NCBI GenBank assembly: GCA_022605405.1
Contig: JABYQQ010000010.1
Location: 558,001 to 622,000, forward strand
Direction: 5' to 3'
Source: Earliella scabrosa
Lineage: Eukaryota; Basidiomycota; Agaricomycetes; Polyporales; Polyporaceae
Length of the DNA stretch: 64,000 nt
Position numbers and translations under genes: made by a program. This document shows, one piece after another, positions 33,292 to 44,716 of the stretch. Within the stretch, counting starts at the first letter, position 1; every line of letters begins with the position of its first letter. A model generated the notes under the pieces. The model was not told the origin of the DNA, searched no databases, and saw only the letters and a program-made list of their open reading frames with translations.

Positions 33292-34791
33292 ATGCTCTCT
33301 TCCACACGGCCACTATCTTCGTCCTCTGCTTCTGCTGCCCGCCTCGGATCCATAGCATCCCATCTCGCTCGGTCGACCATGTCCACCAAGCTCAAGGTGG
33401 TCGTCACGCGCGACCTGGGACCCGATGTCATGCCCTTGCTTTTGAACAAGCCAGAACTCGATGCGAGTGAATCTCCATTCTTGCGCGCAAGGTCTCACAT
33501 TTACAAAGCCCTTAGGTGACAGTGTGGCCGCACAACAGTGCTTGCGACCGCAAATGGCTCCTCGAGAATGCACCAGGCGCCTCTGGTCTCCTTGTCATGC
33601 TTTCTGAGAAGGTGGGCGACGAGGAATTCACCGTTGAACATAGGCTGACGGTGCTTACATCCTGCTGATAGCTCGACGCAGAGCTGTTTGACGCGGCGGG
33701 TCCTTCCTTGCGCGTCGTCTCGACCATGTCCGTCGGCTACGGTTGGTGCAAGCTCTTTCATCGACATCGCATCCTAGCGTCGCTTGACTATCGCTACCAC
33801 TGCACTCAGAACACGCCGACCTCAAGGAGCTATCGAAGCGAGGAATCCGATTCGGCTACACCCCGGACGTTCTCACAGACGCAGGTAAGCACGACACTAT
33901 GTCGATAATCCGCCCAGATACTGAACTGCCCGAACGACATAGTCGCCGACGTGTGCATCATGCTTGCGCTCATGGCCGGCCGGAATGCCAAAGAGACCAC
34001 AGACATAATCTACGCCGGTCAGGCACGTTTGCTCTCTCCTCCCGCGCCCTAGCCTGCGCATCTCACGCTGTATCCATCCCCATCCTCATCCACAACCGCC
34101 AGTGGCCAAGCTACGTCTGGTCTCCCTTCTCGTTCTGCGGCCCGCAGCTCAGCGCGACGCCCACCTCTCCCAAACGCACCGCGGGCTTCATCGGCTTCGG
34201 ACGCATCGCGCAAGCCACGCTCGCCCGCCTCGTCCCCTTCGGCTTCCAGCACTGTCTCTACACCGGCAACGCCGCGACCCCGCCCAACCCCGACGCGGAC
34301 GCCGCGGTGGCGGCGAAATACGGCGTGCGCGAGGTGCGCCGCGTCACGCTCGACGAGCTCGCGCGCGAGAGCGACGTCGTGTTCGTGCTTGCGCCGGGCG
34401 GCGCCGCGACGTACCACATCGTTGGCGAGTCCTTCCTTCGGCAGATGAAGAAGACCGCGGTGCTCGTCAACGCCGCGCGCGGGACCCTCGTCGACTCGGA
34501 CGCGCTCGCGAAAGCCCTTCACGAGGGGTGGCTCTACGGCGCGGGCATCGACGTCGTCGAGGGCGAGCCGAACGTTGGCGTGGACCATCCGTTGGTCAAG
34601 GCTCCCAGGTGAGCTCTACGTGATCGCCCGTCACGGTCGTGGTACTCAAATCAGGTAGATGTGTTGTGGTCCCTCACATCGGGAGCGCCACCACGGACAC
34701 GCGTCTCGGGATGGCCACTTTGGCGGCGAATAACCTGTTGGGCGGGCTTTCGGGGAAGGACATGCCCGCCGAACTCACCACTTCACGTTAA
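33292..34791 (+). CDS. D-2-hydroxyacid dehydrogenase, glyoxylate/hydroxypyruvate reductase type
   Basis: NAD(P)H-dependent reductase of glyoxylate or hydroxypyruvate (GRHPR-like). The first 29 residues (from [20 protein letters not shown]) are Ser/Arg-rich without acidic residues, a mitochondrial-type leader, followed by a second in-frame ATG at 33379 ([15 protein letters not shown]). Exons then give [65 protein letters not shown], and a large exon with the Rossmann motif [27 protein letters not shown] (catalytic Arg), GIDVVEGEP (catalytic Glu); the last exon has [12 protein letters not shown] (catalytic His). All three catalytic residues are present. The first intron could use more than one donor/acceptor, changing two or three residues near LDAMWPHN. 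Stop at 34791. Confidence 0.9.
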
Positions 34792-35223
34792 GACATCGGG
34801 GAACTACAAGCAAGAAGACGCTGAAGAGGCCATGATGATGCTGATCTGTACCCTAGAAGAAATCCACGACGCGTGCCACACGCACTCTATCATTCCATCG
34901 TCTGACCCCCACTGAGACTCACAACGCTCGTGTTTGAAAATTTTCTTTATAACGGCAGTCTATATGCGTGAATTCATGCGCGAGTACAGTGTGGTTAGTG
35001 GTAACTACGACTAATTGGCAGTGCGTTATACGAGTTGTATGCGATGTGGGCGGAAGGGGGGACGGCAAGGGCAGGATGCGTGGTGAGAGACGAGAGAGAT
35101 GGGAGCAAGCAAACGATAGATATCAGTACAGGAGAGTTCAGAACACCAAACCCGACCGCCTCCGGACTCCAGACTCCAGACTCGGAACGAAAGCAAACGA
35201 CGAAACGAAGCAAGCAAGCCAAC
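34792..35223. other. Intergenic between convergent genes
   Basis: 3' flanks of glyoxylate reductase and HMG-CoA reductase. A long plus-strand open frame over this boundary is a shadow of HMG-CoA reductase. Nothing else seen. Confidence 0.5.
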
Positions 35224-38200
35224 TCAGTGCGCCTCAACGCTATATGGCGTCGTCTCCGTGCTCGCGCTCGGCGTCAGCGGCAGCTGCTGCTTCTCGACCG
35301 CCGGCGTCTGTGGCCGCGACGGCATCGGCGTGTTCAGCTGCGAGCGGTTGTGTGCGAGGTGGGCCCGGACGAGGTGACCGGCCGCGAGCGCGCTGATGAG
35401 CGACAGCTCACCCGCCATGACCGCGGACGCAATTATGCGCGCGAGCTGCTGCGCGTTCTGTCCGGGGTTCGTCGGGTGCGCGCCGCGGACACCAAGCATA
35501 TCGAGGACGGCGCCTTGCGCCTCGAGGATGGTGCCGCCACCCACGGTGCCGACCTCGATACAGGGCATCGAGACGGTCACGAGCAGGTCCTCGCCATTGT
35601 TCGTTCTGGAAGTCACACACAAAGGTCAGCCACCATCGCGCACGGGGGAAGTATGTTCAAACTTACGGCTCCATGAGGGTCATGCAGTTCGAGCTCTCCA
35701 CGTTCTGCGCGGGGTCCTGGCCAGTGGCGAGGAAGACCGCGGTGAGGATGTTCGCAGCATGCGCATTGAAGCCGCCGACCGAGCCCGCCATCGCGCTCCC
35801 GATCAGGTTCTTCTTCGTGTTCACGTTGCACAGCGACTCGACCGTCGTCTTCAGCACGCTCTTCACGACCTTGCCGGGGATGACCGCCTCCGCGACGATG
35901 CTCTTCCCGCGCCCCTCGATCCAGTTGATCGCCGCCGGCTTCTTGTCCGTGCAGTAGTTGCCCGACAGGCAGAGGACAATCATGTCCGGGAACTGCTGGC
36001 CGATCACCTCGAGCGCCTTCTCGGTCGCCTTCGAGATCATGTTCATGCCCATCGCGTCGCCCGTGCGCGTCGCGAACCGCACGAACAGCGTCCGGCCGGC
36101 GAGAGCGCACTTGATCTTCTGCAGACGGGCGAAGCGCGACGTGGACTCGAACGCCTCCTTGACGATCGCGTATCCCTCCTCTGACTGAATCCATGCCATG
36201 GCCTCTGCGGCGCGGACGATGGACGGGAAGTCAATCGCGGGACCACGGGTCATGCCATCGGCCGTGAGGACGGTCGTCACACCTCCGCCAGCGTTGAGAG
36301 CCTTGCACCCGCGGGAAGTCGAAGCGACGAGCGTGCCCTCGGCGGTGGCCATCGGAATGGGATACATGAGGCCGTCAATCTTGAGCGGACCGGCGATACC
36401 GAGAGGAAGGGGCATGTAACCGATGACGTTCTCGCAGCACGCTCCCATGACGAGCGAGTAGTTGTAGTCTTTCACGGGGATGAGAGACGACTCCAGAGTC
36501 TTCGTGCGAGATGCGCGAGCTAATTTCGACCGGATGAGCAAGATGGCGCGTGCCAACGATAGCAGGATAACTCACAAATCAGGGCCCGACGGACACGGAC
36601 AGCGCGACTGTAGTCGCCGAGCATCTTCTCCAGCGCGTACGCAGCGATCTTGCCGGTCTGGCACAGCAGGATGACCTCCTCATCGTTGAGCATCTTCAGC
36701 GCAACCGACACAGGACGGGGTCCGTTCTCGAAGATGTCCACACATTCCGCAAGCGACCGCATCTCGACCGGGGCGGGCTCTACTTCAGGGGTCTCCGGGG
36801 TGAGCGGCTCGACGAGCAGAGGCGAGCGGATCGGAAGGCGCTCCTGAAGCTTCTGGTCGACGGTCTCGAGGTTGAGGGGGCGGCTGAGGACCGAGGATGG
36901 CGGGACACTGACGGGCGCGCGCTCGGGCTCTGGGACGGGCACGGGAGCAGGAGGGAGTACTGCCGGTGCCGAGCTTCCGAACGTAACGACCGAAGGCGGC
37001 GCATGCTCTTCCTTCTCTTCCTCGCGTTCGTCCGCAAGCCTCACAATCGACCTAGCGCGCGAACGGAAGCGAACACCTTGACTGCGGACAGCGCGCATAG
37101 CCGCCAAACCGGAGCCGGCAGCGATACCCTTGAGGAGGTACCCGTTGAGTGCGACGCTGACGGCGAGCAGAGCAACAATCCACTTCGATACCACCGGGTC
37201 GCCGACGAGAGAGCTCCAGGAGGACATGAAGTTCTCAATCGCCTCGCCGGTCGCAGCATTGCCGCGAGAGCTAGGGACCTCGGTGGGCACGGCGCGGACG
37301 TAGACAGGGGGCGCAATCTTGACAATAACCTCAGCTGGCTCCTCGGACTCAACCGCGACAGGAGTGGTCTGAGCAATGGCGAGGGTAGAGAGCACACTTG
37401 AGATCGCAGGGCTCGTGATGTCGACGCGGGGCGCAGGGACGGGCTCAGACATGTGACGAAGCGGGTGCCTCTGGTGGCGAGCGTTGGCAGTAGCGGGTGT
37501 GAGGGTAGTGCAGAAGTTGAGGATGTGGAGAGTCAGGAACGAAGCGATCTGCACAAACGATATGAGCACGAGCATTCCCGCAAAATCAAGGCAGTGACGC
37601 ACCAAAAGCAGCTTCAGCCTCGCCATGGGGTTCTCCTCGACTTCGCGCATCCTACCGCCATCCTTCAGGAAAGAGCCCTTGACGCCGATGACGGAGTTGG
37701 AGACACGCTGAGGTAGGTTCTTCCGAGCCTCGGGAACCGCGAGGTTCTGCTTGCTGCTCGTGCGCGAGAGGGCACCGCGGACGGCGGTCCCATTGGCGGT
37801 GACGGCAGTGATAGAGCTGGATCGCGAGCGCGACATCTCACGGACCTTCTTGATGCGACGAACCTAAATGATGGTAGAGCGTAAGGAGGTAGTTCATGAT
37901 GAAGATGACAATGCAAAGCATAAAAGCCCCCGTGCTGCTCGAAGGAGCGAGCGGGCACGTGGGCGCTCAGGTAAGGTAGTGATGTAAGCGCCGTCCGCGA
38001 TCGGGCGCGCGGGTCCGCAAAAGGGAAGGGCGGGGGTAACAAAGATGCGATCACGTACCTCGACCATGATCGTCAAGACGGCGGTGTACAACGTGAAGGT
38101 CATGAGACAATCCATTGCGAGCGCGACCGCAGCGACGGCGCAGAACTCCTTCAGACCACCGACGCGGCTGTTGACGCCAACGAAGAGCACAGCGATCTCG

Positions 38201-39380
38201 AGAGCGTAGTCACGGAGGATGACATTGCCAACGCGGTCGAGGGCTTCGAGAATAACGTTGCCAGCGGGCTTCATGCGACCATCTTCCTGGGGCTTGAGCA
38301 TGTGAGGGTGTGCCATCACCGCGCGAGCCAGACGCAGGGGCTTGTCGAAGCCAACCGTGCATACAAGGAAAGGAAGCGCTTCGGTGAGTGCGATCGGGTC
38401 CAGGGGGATGTCCAGCGAGCGGCAGAGAGGAAGCGTGAAGAGGAAAGAAATGATGGCGGACGAGAAGATGCCAGTCGAAAGCCAGAAGTTGGAACCCAGG
38501 GCACGCGACGACAAGAATAGCCGCATGAACGTCACATGCATCAGGATGTACCCCGTTAGGACGACCAGGATGTCGAGCGAGTCGGCTTTCTGTATTGATA
38601 GTTGGCACAGGCACATCATGCATGATGGTCGCCGGACGTACCTTGGTGAGCTCCCAGAAGCGCAGCACGAGTGCGCTGAGCGCATATGCAACCCACTTGC
38701 TGCTCTTCATCTCGCCGATGCTCTCCTGCCGTTTGCCTGCGTCGACGTCATACTTGACACCATCGACGACGACAGAGTTCTCGCGCCTCAGTGCGGCAAG
38801 CCAATGCTCGCGCGCACCAGGTTTGAAGGAAAGCGTAAGGGTGGGGGAGGAGCCAGGCTCAGATACGCTTGTGAAGCAGGGGGTCTCCGAAGAGTTGAGG
38901 CCAGGGTGGTAGCAGACTGACGCGTACGGCTTGCCGGAAAGGCCGGGAATCTCGGATACCAGGTAGTCAGAGACGGCAGACGCGTCAAGAGGTGCAGCCT
39001 GAGGTAGGCGTAGTTAGCTCATATTGACGAAGGAATACGCGGAGCGAGGCAGGGCTGTGGAGAGATATGACACGTACCGAGTGTGACTTGGCATCGAGGG
39101 TGAAAACGACCTGTTGCAACTCCAATGCATCGAGGCCCGCGCCAGGATGCTTCAACGCGTCCGTCCAGTCATGTTTGGAAACAGCAACCCATTCGCCATT
39201 TGTCAAACGCGCGTATGAAGGGCGAAGTGCAGGAGGATGCGACGAGGCGAAGAAGGACGAATGCTTGATGCCCGATAGGATGTGGAAGTAGGCGAGCGTC
39301 GCAAGAACGAAGACGGATACGCAGGTCTCAATGGGAGAAAAGACGGTGTGGGTGGAAAGCGGCCTCAGTATAGCACGCAT
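35224..39380 (-). CDS. HMG1: HMG-CoA reductase (sterol pathway)
   Basis: ER membrane enzyme that reduces HMG-CoA to mevalonate, the control point of ergosterol and terpenoid synthesis. Start [18 protein letters not shown] at 39380. The N-terminal half holds the membrane domain, including a sterol-sensing region ([58 protein letters not shown]). A Pro/Glu-rich linker leads to the catalytic domain: [77 protein letters not shown] and [13 protein letters not shown]. All catalytic Glu, Lys, Asp motifs are intact. The C-terminal tail is Pro/Ser/Thr-rich, ending PYSVEAH with stop at 35224. An in-frame ATG at 39482 would add 34 residues but is less like homologues. A 5.3 kb gene-poor stretch lies upstream. 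Confidence 0.95.
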
Positions 39381-42300
39381 TTTGGCGAACGTGTGGGGGG
39401 AGGGACTGGTGCGTGTGGGGGTGAAGACGAAGCGCGAGGACGACCCAATAAATGGAGGGAATAAAAAGTCTAGGATGGGCAATTAGCAGGCGTTGCACGA
39501 GCTGGAAGAATGGTGTGGAGAGATGATTAGATTGTTATGGCGGTGACGGTGGTACGAGAGAAGCGGTGGAGAGCGGTGACACACCTCGCAGACAGCCTGC
39601 ACGGAGAGCGTGCTAGTGTTCGTCTATGGTCGGAGGGAGAGGCACGGACGCGGATGAACGCGCCGGCGGAGAAGGCGTCGATGAGGACGGTGTCGACACG
39701 GGCGACGACGGCGGGAGAGACGAGCCCCGGGATGGATGGGGGACAGAGGAAAGCTGGTGGGACGATCTCGTTCCAATTATTCGTCCGGCTAATAACTCAT
39801 CAACCCACTGCCTCTTTTGGTATCGCACCTTCTCTTCCAGATCACCGGCCAAGCGCTCGTTCCGTTTTCCGAGTCAAAGCGCTCTCCATCCTCCGTCTCC
39901 CAATCCCCTCCCCCGCCAGCGCGCCCGGGGCACAACAGACCCATCGGATCCTGCAGAAATCATCGACGGCATATGCCCCAAAGCCGCAAACGGCCCCCAT
40001 CTGACTGGGGCGACTATTGTCTCCAGCGTATTGTCTCTATCCGTGGCTGAACCCAGTCTTCATTTCAGCGGGTCAGACCACCTGCATAGGAGCTCCGACT
40101 GCCCATCTCCGGTATGGCTGTATCCCGCCAGGCGGATGTTTTGTCTTGACGCACATCGTTTTGTTTCCATGCTCGCGCTCAGCTCTCCCCCGGAAATCGT
40201 TCCATCCTCCGGCGTCTCCCCATCCCGACTCAGCGTCTGCTGTCAAAATCGACTCTCTGCCGTACATGTCGGAGCGTCGGCCGCTCCGCCCCGTCCGGCC
40301 AACGTCCGGCCTTGCTGCTCAGTCGGCGGAGTGCACTCCATGACCCACCTCCGCGTGCAGGATGCACCAACGAGCCAACGTTCGCTGGAACTTCTAGAGT
40401 CTCAGGCACGGGGCTAATGTCCGAATGGCCCGCCTCGAGGCGTAGGCGACGGAGCAGTCAGGCGTGGGCCACCTGCAGAAGCCAACATTCAATCTGTACG
40501 TCAATGCCGCAATCCTCTCTCTTCGACTCTTATCGAGCGAAGCTCAGATGCCTTCCTCACGACAGCTGCCTGGTTCGCTCGCGCGAATCTATCGTTCATT
40601 AGTCGTCATCTCCGCGTCGACTCATGACTTCACGCTCTCCAATCGTGCCACCCCAGGCGTGCCAGGCGCCGTTTGCAGCCTCTGGCGTCGTGCCATCGTC
40701 ATGCACAGACCACTCGTTCGACGTGCGCTGATCCCAGCCAAACTATCATTTCAGGGGTACCATTCATCGCCTGAACACAGCGCGCCCGCAGCTGACGGGC
40801 CGCCTGTGCCCTGTGGATTTATTTCTGTGGGCGTTATCATCTATCGTGAGAGGCATCTCCCGCTTGCCACACACAAGCCCAAATGTGGCTATCCCTGGTG
40901 CGCAACTGCTGCCCTTTAGCTAGCTAGTCGCTACTGCCGTTAGCTAACTCCAAGCAGGCCTTCTCTGCTCCTGACGCGCCGCAAAAGTGGTCCCATGCCT
41001 GCAGTCTACCGCTCTGGCTTTTCCTGACGATTCCCGAACGCTCACGCATCTGTTCTCCGTGATATCGGACTTCCCGCGTTGAACTTCAAGAACGAAGATA
41101 GCCAATGAATGCTCGTCGGGTCACTGTATGGCGCGACACACGAAGGACTCTTGAAGTACAGTACAAAGCCTGCCCGTCTCCATCCTGCGGTATCCCGCCA
41201 CAGACCGATCCACGCCGTCGTCGCTTGTCTTGTCCGGCCTCAAGCATCATTGCTCGACCGCCACCGGGACCCCGAATGCGGCGCATCTGCGGCAGCTCTT
41301 GCACTAGTCTCCCTTCTTCCAGCTAAGGAGCTCGAGGTCGCGCACCAACGCTACACGTAGCTCCAACACGTAAGCAAAGCCCCAGCCCTCTGCACTATCT
41401 CCTCTCGCCGTCTCGCCTATCATCCATAGCGACTAGCAATTCACTAGCTAGTAGCAGCGCTATGACATATGTGATGCTGCTCTCTACCATCCCTGGAGTG
41501 CTAGAGCTGCGCGCCTGGTCACGGTGTTCGCATCCCGGATCGCACCGGACCCACAAACGCCTACAATGGAAGATGAATCGATGACGCACGGTGCCTTGCC
41601 CGTCGGCGGTCGCCATTGTCGCAGCATCGACCCCCCGCCTCAGCTGTCGCGGCCCGATCGATCGGCCGATCTACAGTCTTCTCCGTGTTACAGTACTCTG
41701 AATCCAATCTCGTCCACTGTAAGTGTTCGAGGCTCTCGCGCTATCGCCCAGCAGCTGCCCTACTCATGAGGAGGCATGTATTCTGTCCGCAGCCACTCGT
41801 TAGCAGGATCAAGCTAGATGCACGTTTGCCGTCTGCTCAAGCTAACAAGTGGACACGTGCATCCCAGTCTGATCTCTCTTACGGACGAGGGGATATATTG
41901 GTGGTCAGAGTCGTAGCTTCAGGAACGACAACAACCCGACGACCTCCGGGTGCGGGCCCCTATGTACTTACGCAGCTAGTGCAGCAACCGAATCTTGCCA
42001 GAACTCGACTATACCATACAGTGCATATGAGCCCCAAAATGGGCATTCAATCAAATCTGCGTCATATTCCGGAGCCTGCATAATGTATCTCACAACCTGG
42101 TCATAGCGTCGCGGAAGTATCCCCTCGACCGCGACTAGTGTACAGTACTCCGGATGCCCGTGCTGTGCTCTCCTGCCGCTCTCACGGCGAGTAGCGGCCA
42201 CCCCCTACTTGAACTAGGTCAGTTCAAAGTCGTAGGACATCAGCTAGATTATACGCGAGCCAAGTGTGCGCCCCCAAGATGCGCGAGTCAAGCGTTATAC

Positions 42301-44716
42301 GTGATGCATAGATTTGTACCATACCGTTAGAGGGCAGGTCGGAGCAGACACCGGTATGTGCGAGAATGCAAGTCAACTCGGTCCATCGCTCTCTTTGCAA
42401 TTGGGACGCTTGCTCGATGGCATACATGGTCATGATCATGGCAATAGACCTTGCAAGGGGGTATGTGCCATCTCATTCCAACTACAGAGGGGTTAGCTCA
42501 GGTCTAACGAAAGCGCAAGGGGATTCCCTAGTAGTACGAGGCATTGGATGGTGACATCCTCCCGCTCCAACGCCTACTCTACGGACACTCTGACAAGTCT
42601 TTGCTCCGGCAGACAGCGACCCGCTCAAGCCCGTTCGATTGCTAGCAATCGCGTCCCGCAAGCGACACAGTGTCGGCGCAACACAACCCAAATACAACCC
42701 AATTGGAGTCGCTCATCGCGCTCCACAGCCTGCCTTAGATAGCTGCCCCCCGGGTGTCTCAAATACCAATACAGTCCATCTGGCGTCCAAAAACATGAGA
42801 CATGGACAACGATTGCGAGACGGTGAGACAGTCCGACGAGGATGGATCACGCACCCCATCGCGCTCGCGCACCACCACATCATTCAATCCCACAGGACGC
42901 CTTCCTCCCACGAGCACATAATGACATACTCAATACAGCGAACACCGCTATACGGACACAACGTAAGCACGGTCAATCGGAGCGGGAGTCTCGATGCACA
43001 CAGCCCGCGTCGTGTCCCGGCAGCCGAGCGCAGCGAGGCAGTACGTACTCCGCAGACGCAGTGGCAGAGCGCGTCCTCTCCGCGGCGCCTCCGACGTGCA
43101 CGCCCATCGTCCACGCCAGCCTGTCAAACCAGCTCCTCCGTGCCTCCAAAACGTACGACGTGTCCTTGGGCGGGCACACACGGTTCGCGGTTTGCGTTCC
43201 TGAAGGTGTTCCGGGGTTGTGGGGCTCGACGTCGGACGCACGACATGAAATTCGAGGTGGAAGACGTCTGTGAAGTAGTACGAGCGAGTTCATCAACGGT
43301 CAGCCCCCCGCTCCTACTGAGTTCAATCGCCGCCAGACACACTCACCCACGTACGAGCGTCCACGTATGCACAGCCCATTTCTCCTGAGCTGTCAAGTTC
43401 CAACTACCCTGCAAGGTACCCATGCGGGAACGCCCGAGCGGCACCGCGGTCTGCCAGAGAGGATTTGTGGGCGTGTTCGTGGAGCGACGACCGCCCAATC
43501 GAATCCGAATACAGATCGGCCTTCGCGCACTGCTCGCAGCGCGCGCAGTACTAGTTAACTGTTACGCGGCTGCAATCTGGGCGGGCAGATCGGGCAGGCC
43601 CGGGGCTCGTCAGTCTCGGCCAGGAAGGCAGGCAAGAACCCAATCGGACTGCGATCTCACCTTGTCAGTGATTGCCTCCACTGGCTATGGTGGGCCAGTC
43701 CGGCGAAGCGTGATCTTTCTGGAGTTGCGCAGCGTATTGGGGGGTTTGAGAGGGACCCGGATCTATCCTGGTACCAGTGTCGCCAGGGCCCGGTCGGCGT
43801 GGTACGTAGAACAGACGGAAGGATGCAGGATGCACGACGGGGAACATTGGGGGTGGGCGAATCGACCCATCGGCAGAAGACGATGTATGCACATATGCAT
43901 TGGGCGTGAACGGACGGACGTTGACCTCGGGGGATGCACTGGATGGCGGTTGTGGATGGACGGAAGAATGCAGTGAACGAATGCACGAAATGACGGAACG
44001 CAAGACCGTCCTATGTCAGAGGGGAAAAACTACTACGCGCTACGCCCAGCACGCATACATGCAGACCCAGAGAATCAGATAAGTACGTACACGGATGAGA
44101 TGAGACGGGATCCGGAACCTTTAACAATAATCAGCGACAAAGCAAGACAGGGGTGTGTGTGCGATGAGGGGCAAGAACAAGGCAGGATGATGGGGGGCTC
44201 GGTGTGTACGGTGCATGTGAGAGAGATAACCGGGATACGATGTGCGTATGTATAGGGTACAGCGTCTGACTGACAATGCGGGCGTGATAGTCGTGTCGCG
44301 CATTATGGGATTGGGATGTGTCTGACTCGGGGGTCGGCGGGATGCTGGATGCTAGGCGCGTCGCGTCTAAGACGCATGCATATAGGACCGGTCGGATGGC
44401 GTGCAGAGGCCAGGGGGGTGCCTGGGCGAGCTTAAAGCAGTCATCTAGGCGAAGCTACCCCTGTGTTCCTCCAAGGTTTGAGCGTGAGCACCACGGGTCT
44501 GGTTCCGAAGTCTGGCGACAGGTACAGGAACCTTAAGGCGGCGGCTTGTGGGTGTGTGAGTGGCGAGGGCGGAAAGGATTTGGCGCTCGATAGTCGCACA
44601 AGCCTGACGGAAAGCCGGCCGGGACACGGGTAGAACACCTTCTGAGGATTCTCCGTCGTTCAATGACCCCGAGGGCCACCCGACCATAGGTACCGTGAGT
44701 TGCAACCACGCTGCGA
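39381..44716. other. Gene-poor region of 5.3 kb
   Basis: No gene can be called with confidence. No rRNA, tRNA, terminal repeats or transposase domain seen. The left part is the HMG-CoA reductase promoter. On the minus strand between 43300 and 41970 several short stretches look coding (see the candidate exon) but I could not join them. A 10-base inverted pair, CTAGTCGCTA near 40925 and TAGCGACTAG near 41427, is too short to mean much. Confidence 0.5.
41972..42172 (-). other. Candidate exon of an unrecognised or decayed gene
   Basis: On the minus strand this stretch encodes GHPEYCTLVAVEGILPRRYD followed by QVVRYIMQAPEYDADLIECP, FWGSYALYGIVEF and WQDSVAALA, then a perfect donor GTAAGTAC at 41971. 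The residue make-up (many aromatic and aliphatic residues) is unlike chance frames here. Acceptor candidates lie at 42173 and a few bases inside. A further coding-like stretch upstream at 42439-42224 contains IEQASQLQRERWTELTCILA. No downstream partner was found, so this may be a broken gene. Confidence 0.35.

Noticed and set aside
37003..37401. Plus-strand frame within HMG-CoA reductase
   Set aside because: Antisense shadow; the minus strand has all enzyme motifs.
39626..40417. 263-codon plus-strand frame upstream of HMG-CoA reductase
   Set aside because: First part is Gly/Asp/Glu-rich from a CG-rich leader and the rest resembles random frames; probably promoter sequence.
40925..41436. Inverted CTAGTCGCTA pair as possible transposon ends
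   Set aside because: Only 10 bases, no target-site duplication or transposase between them.
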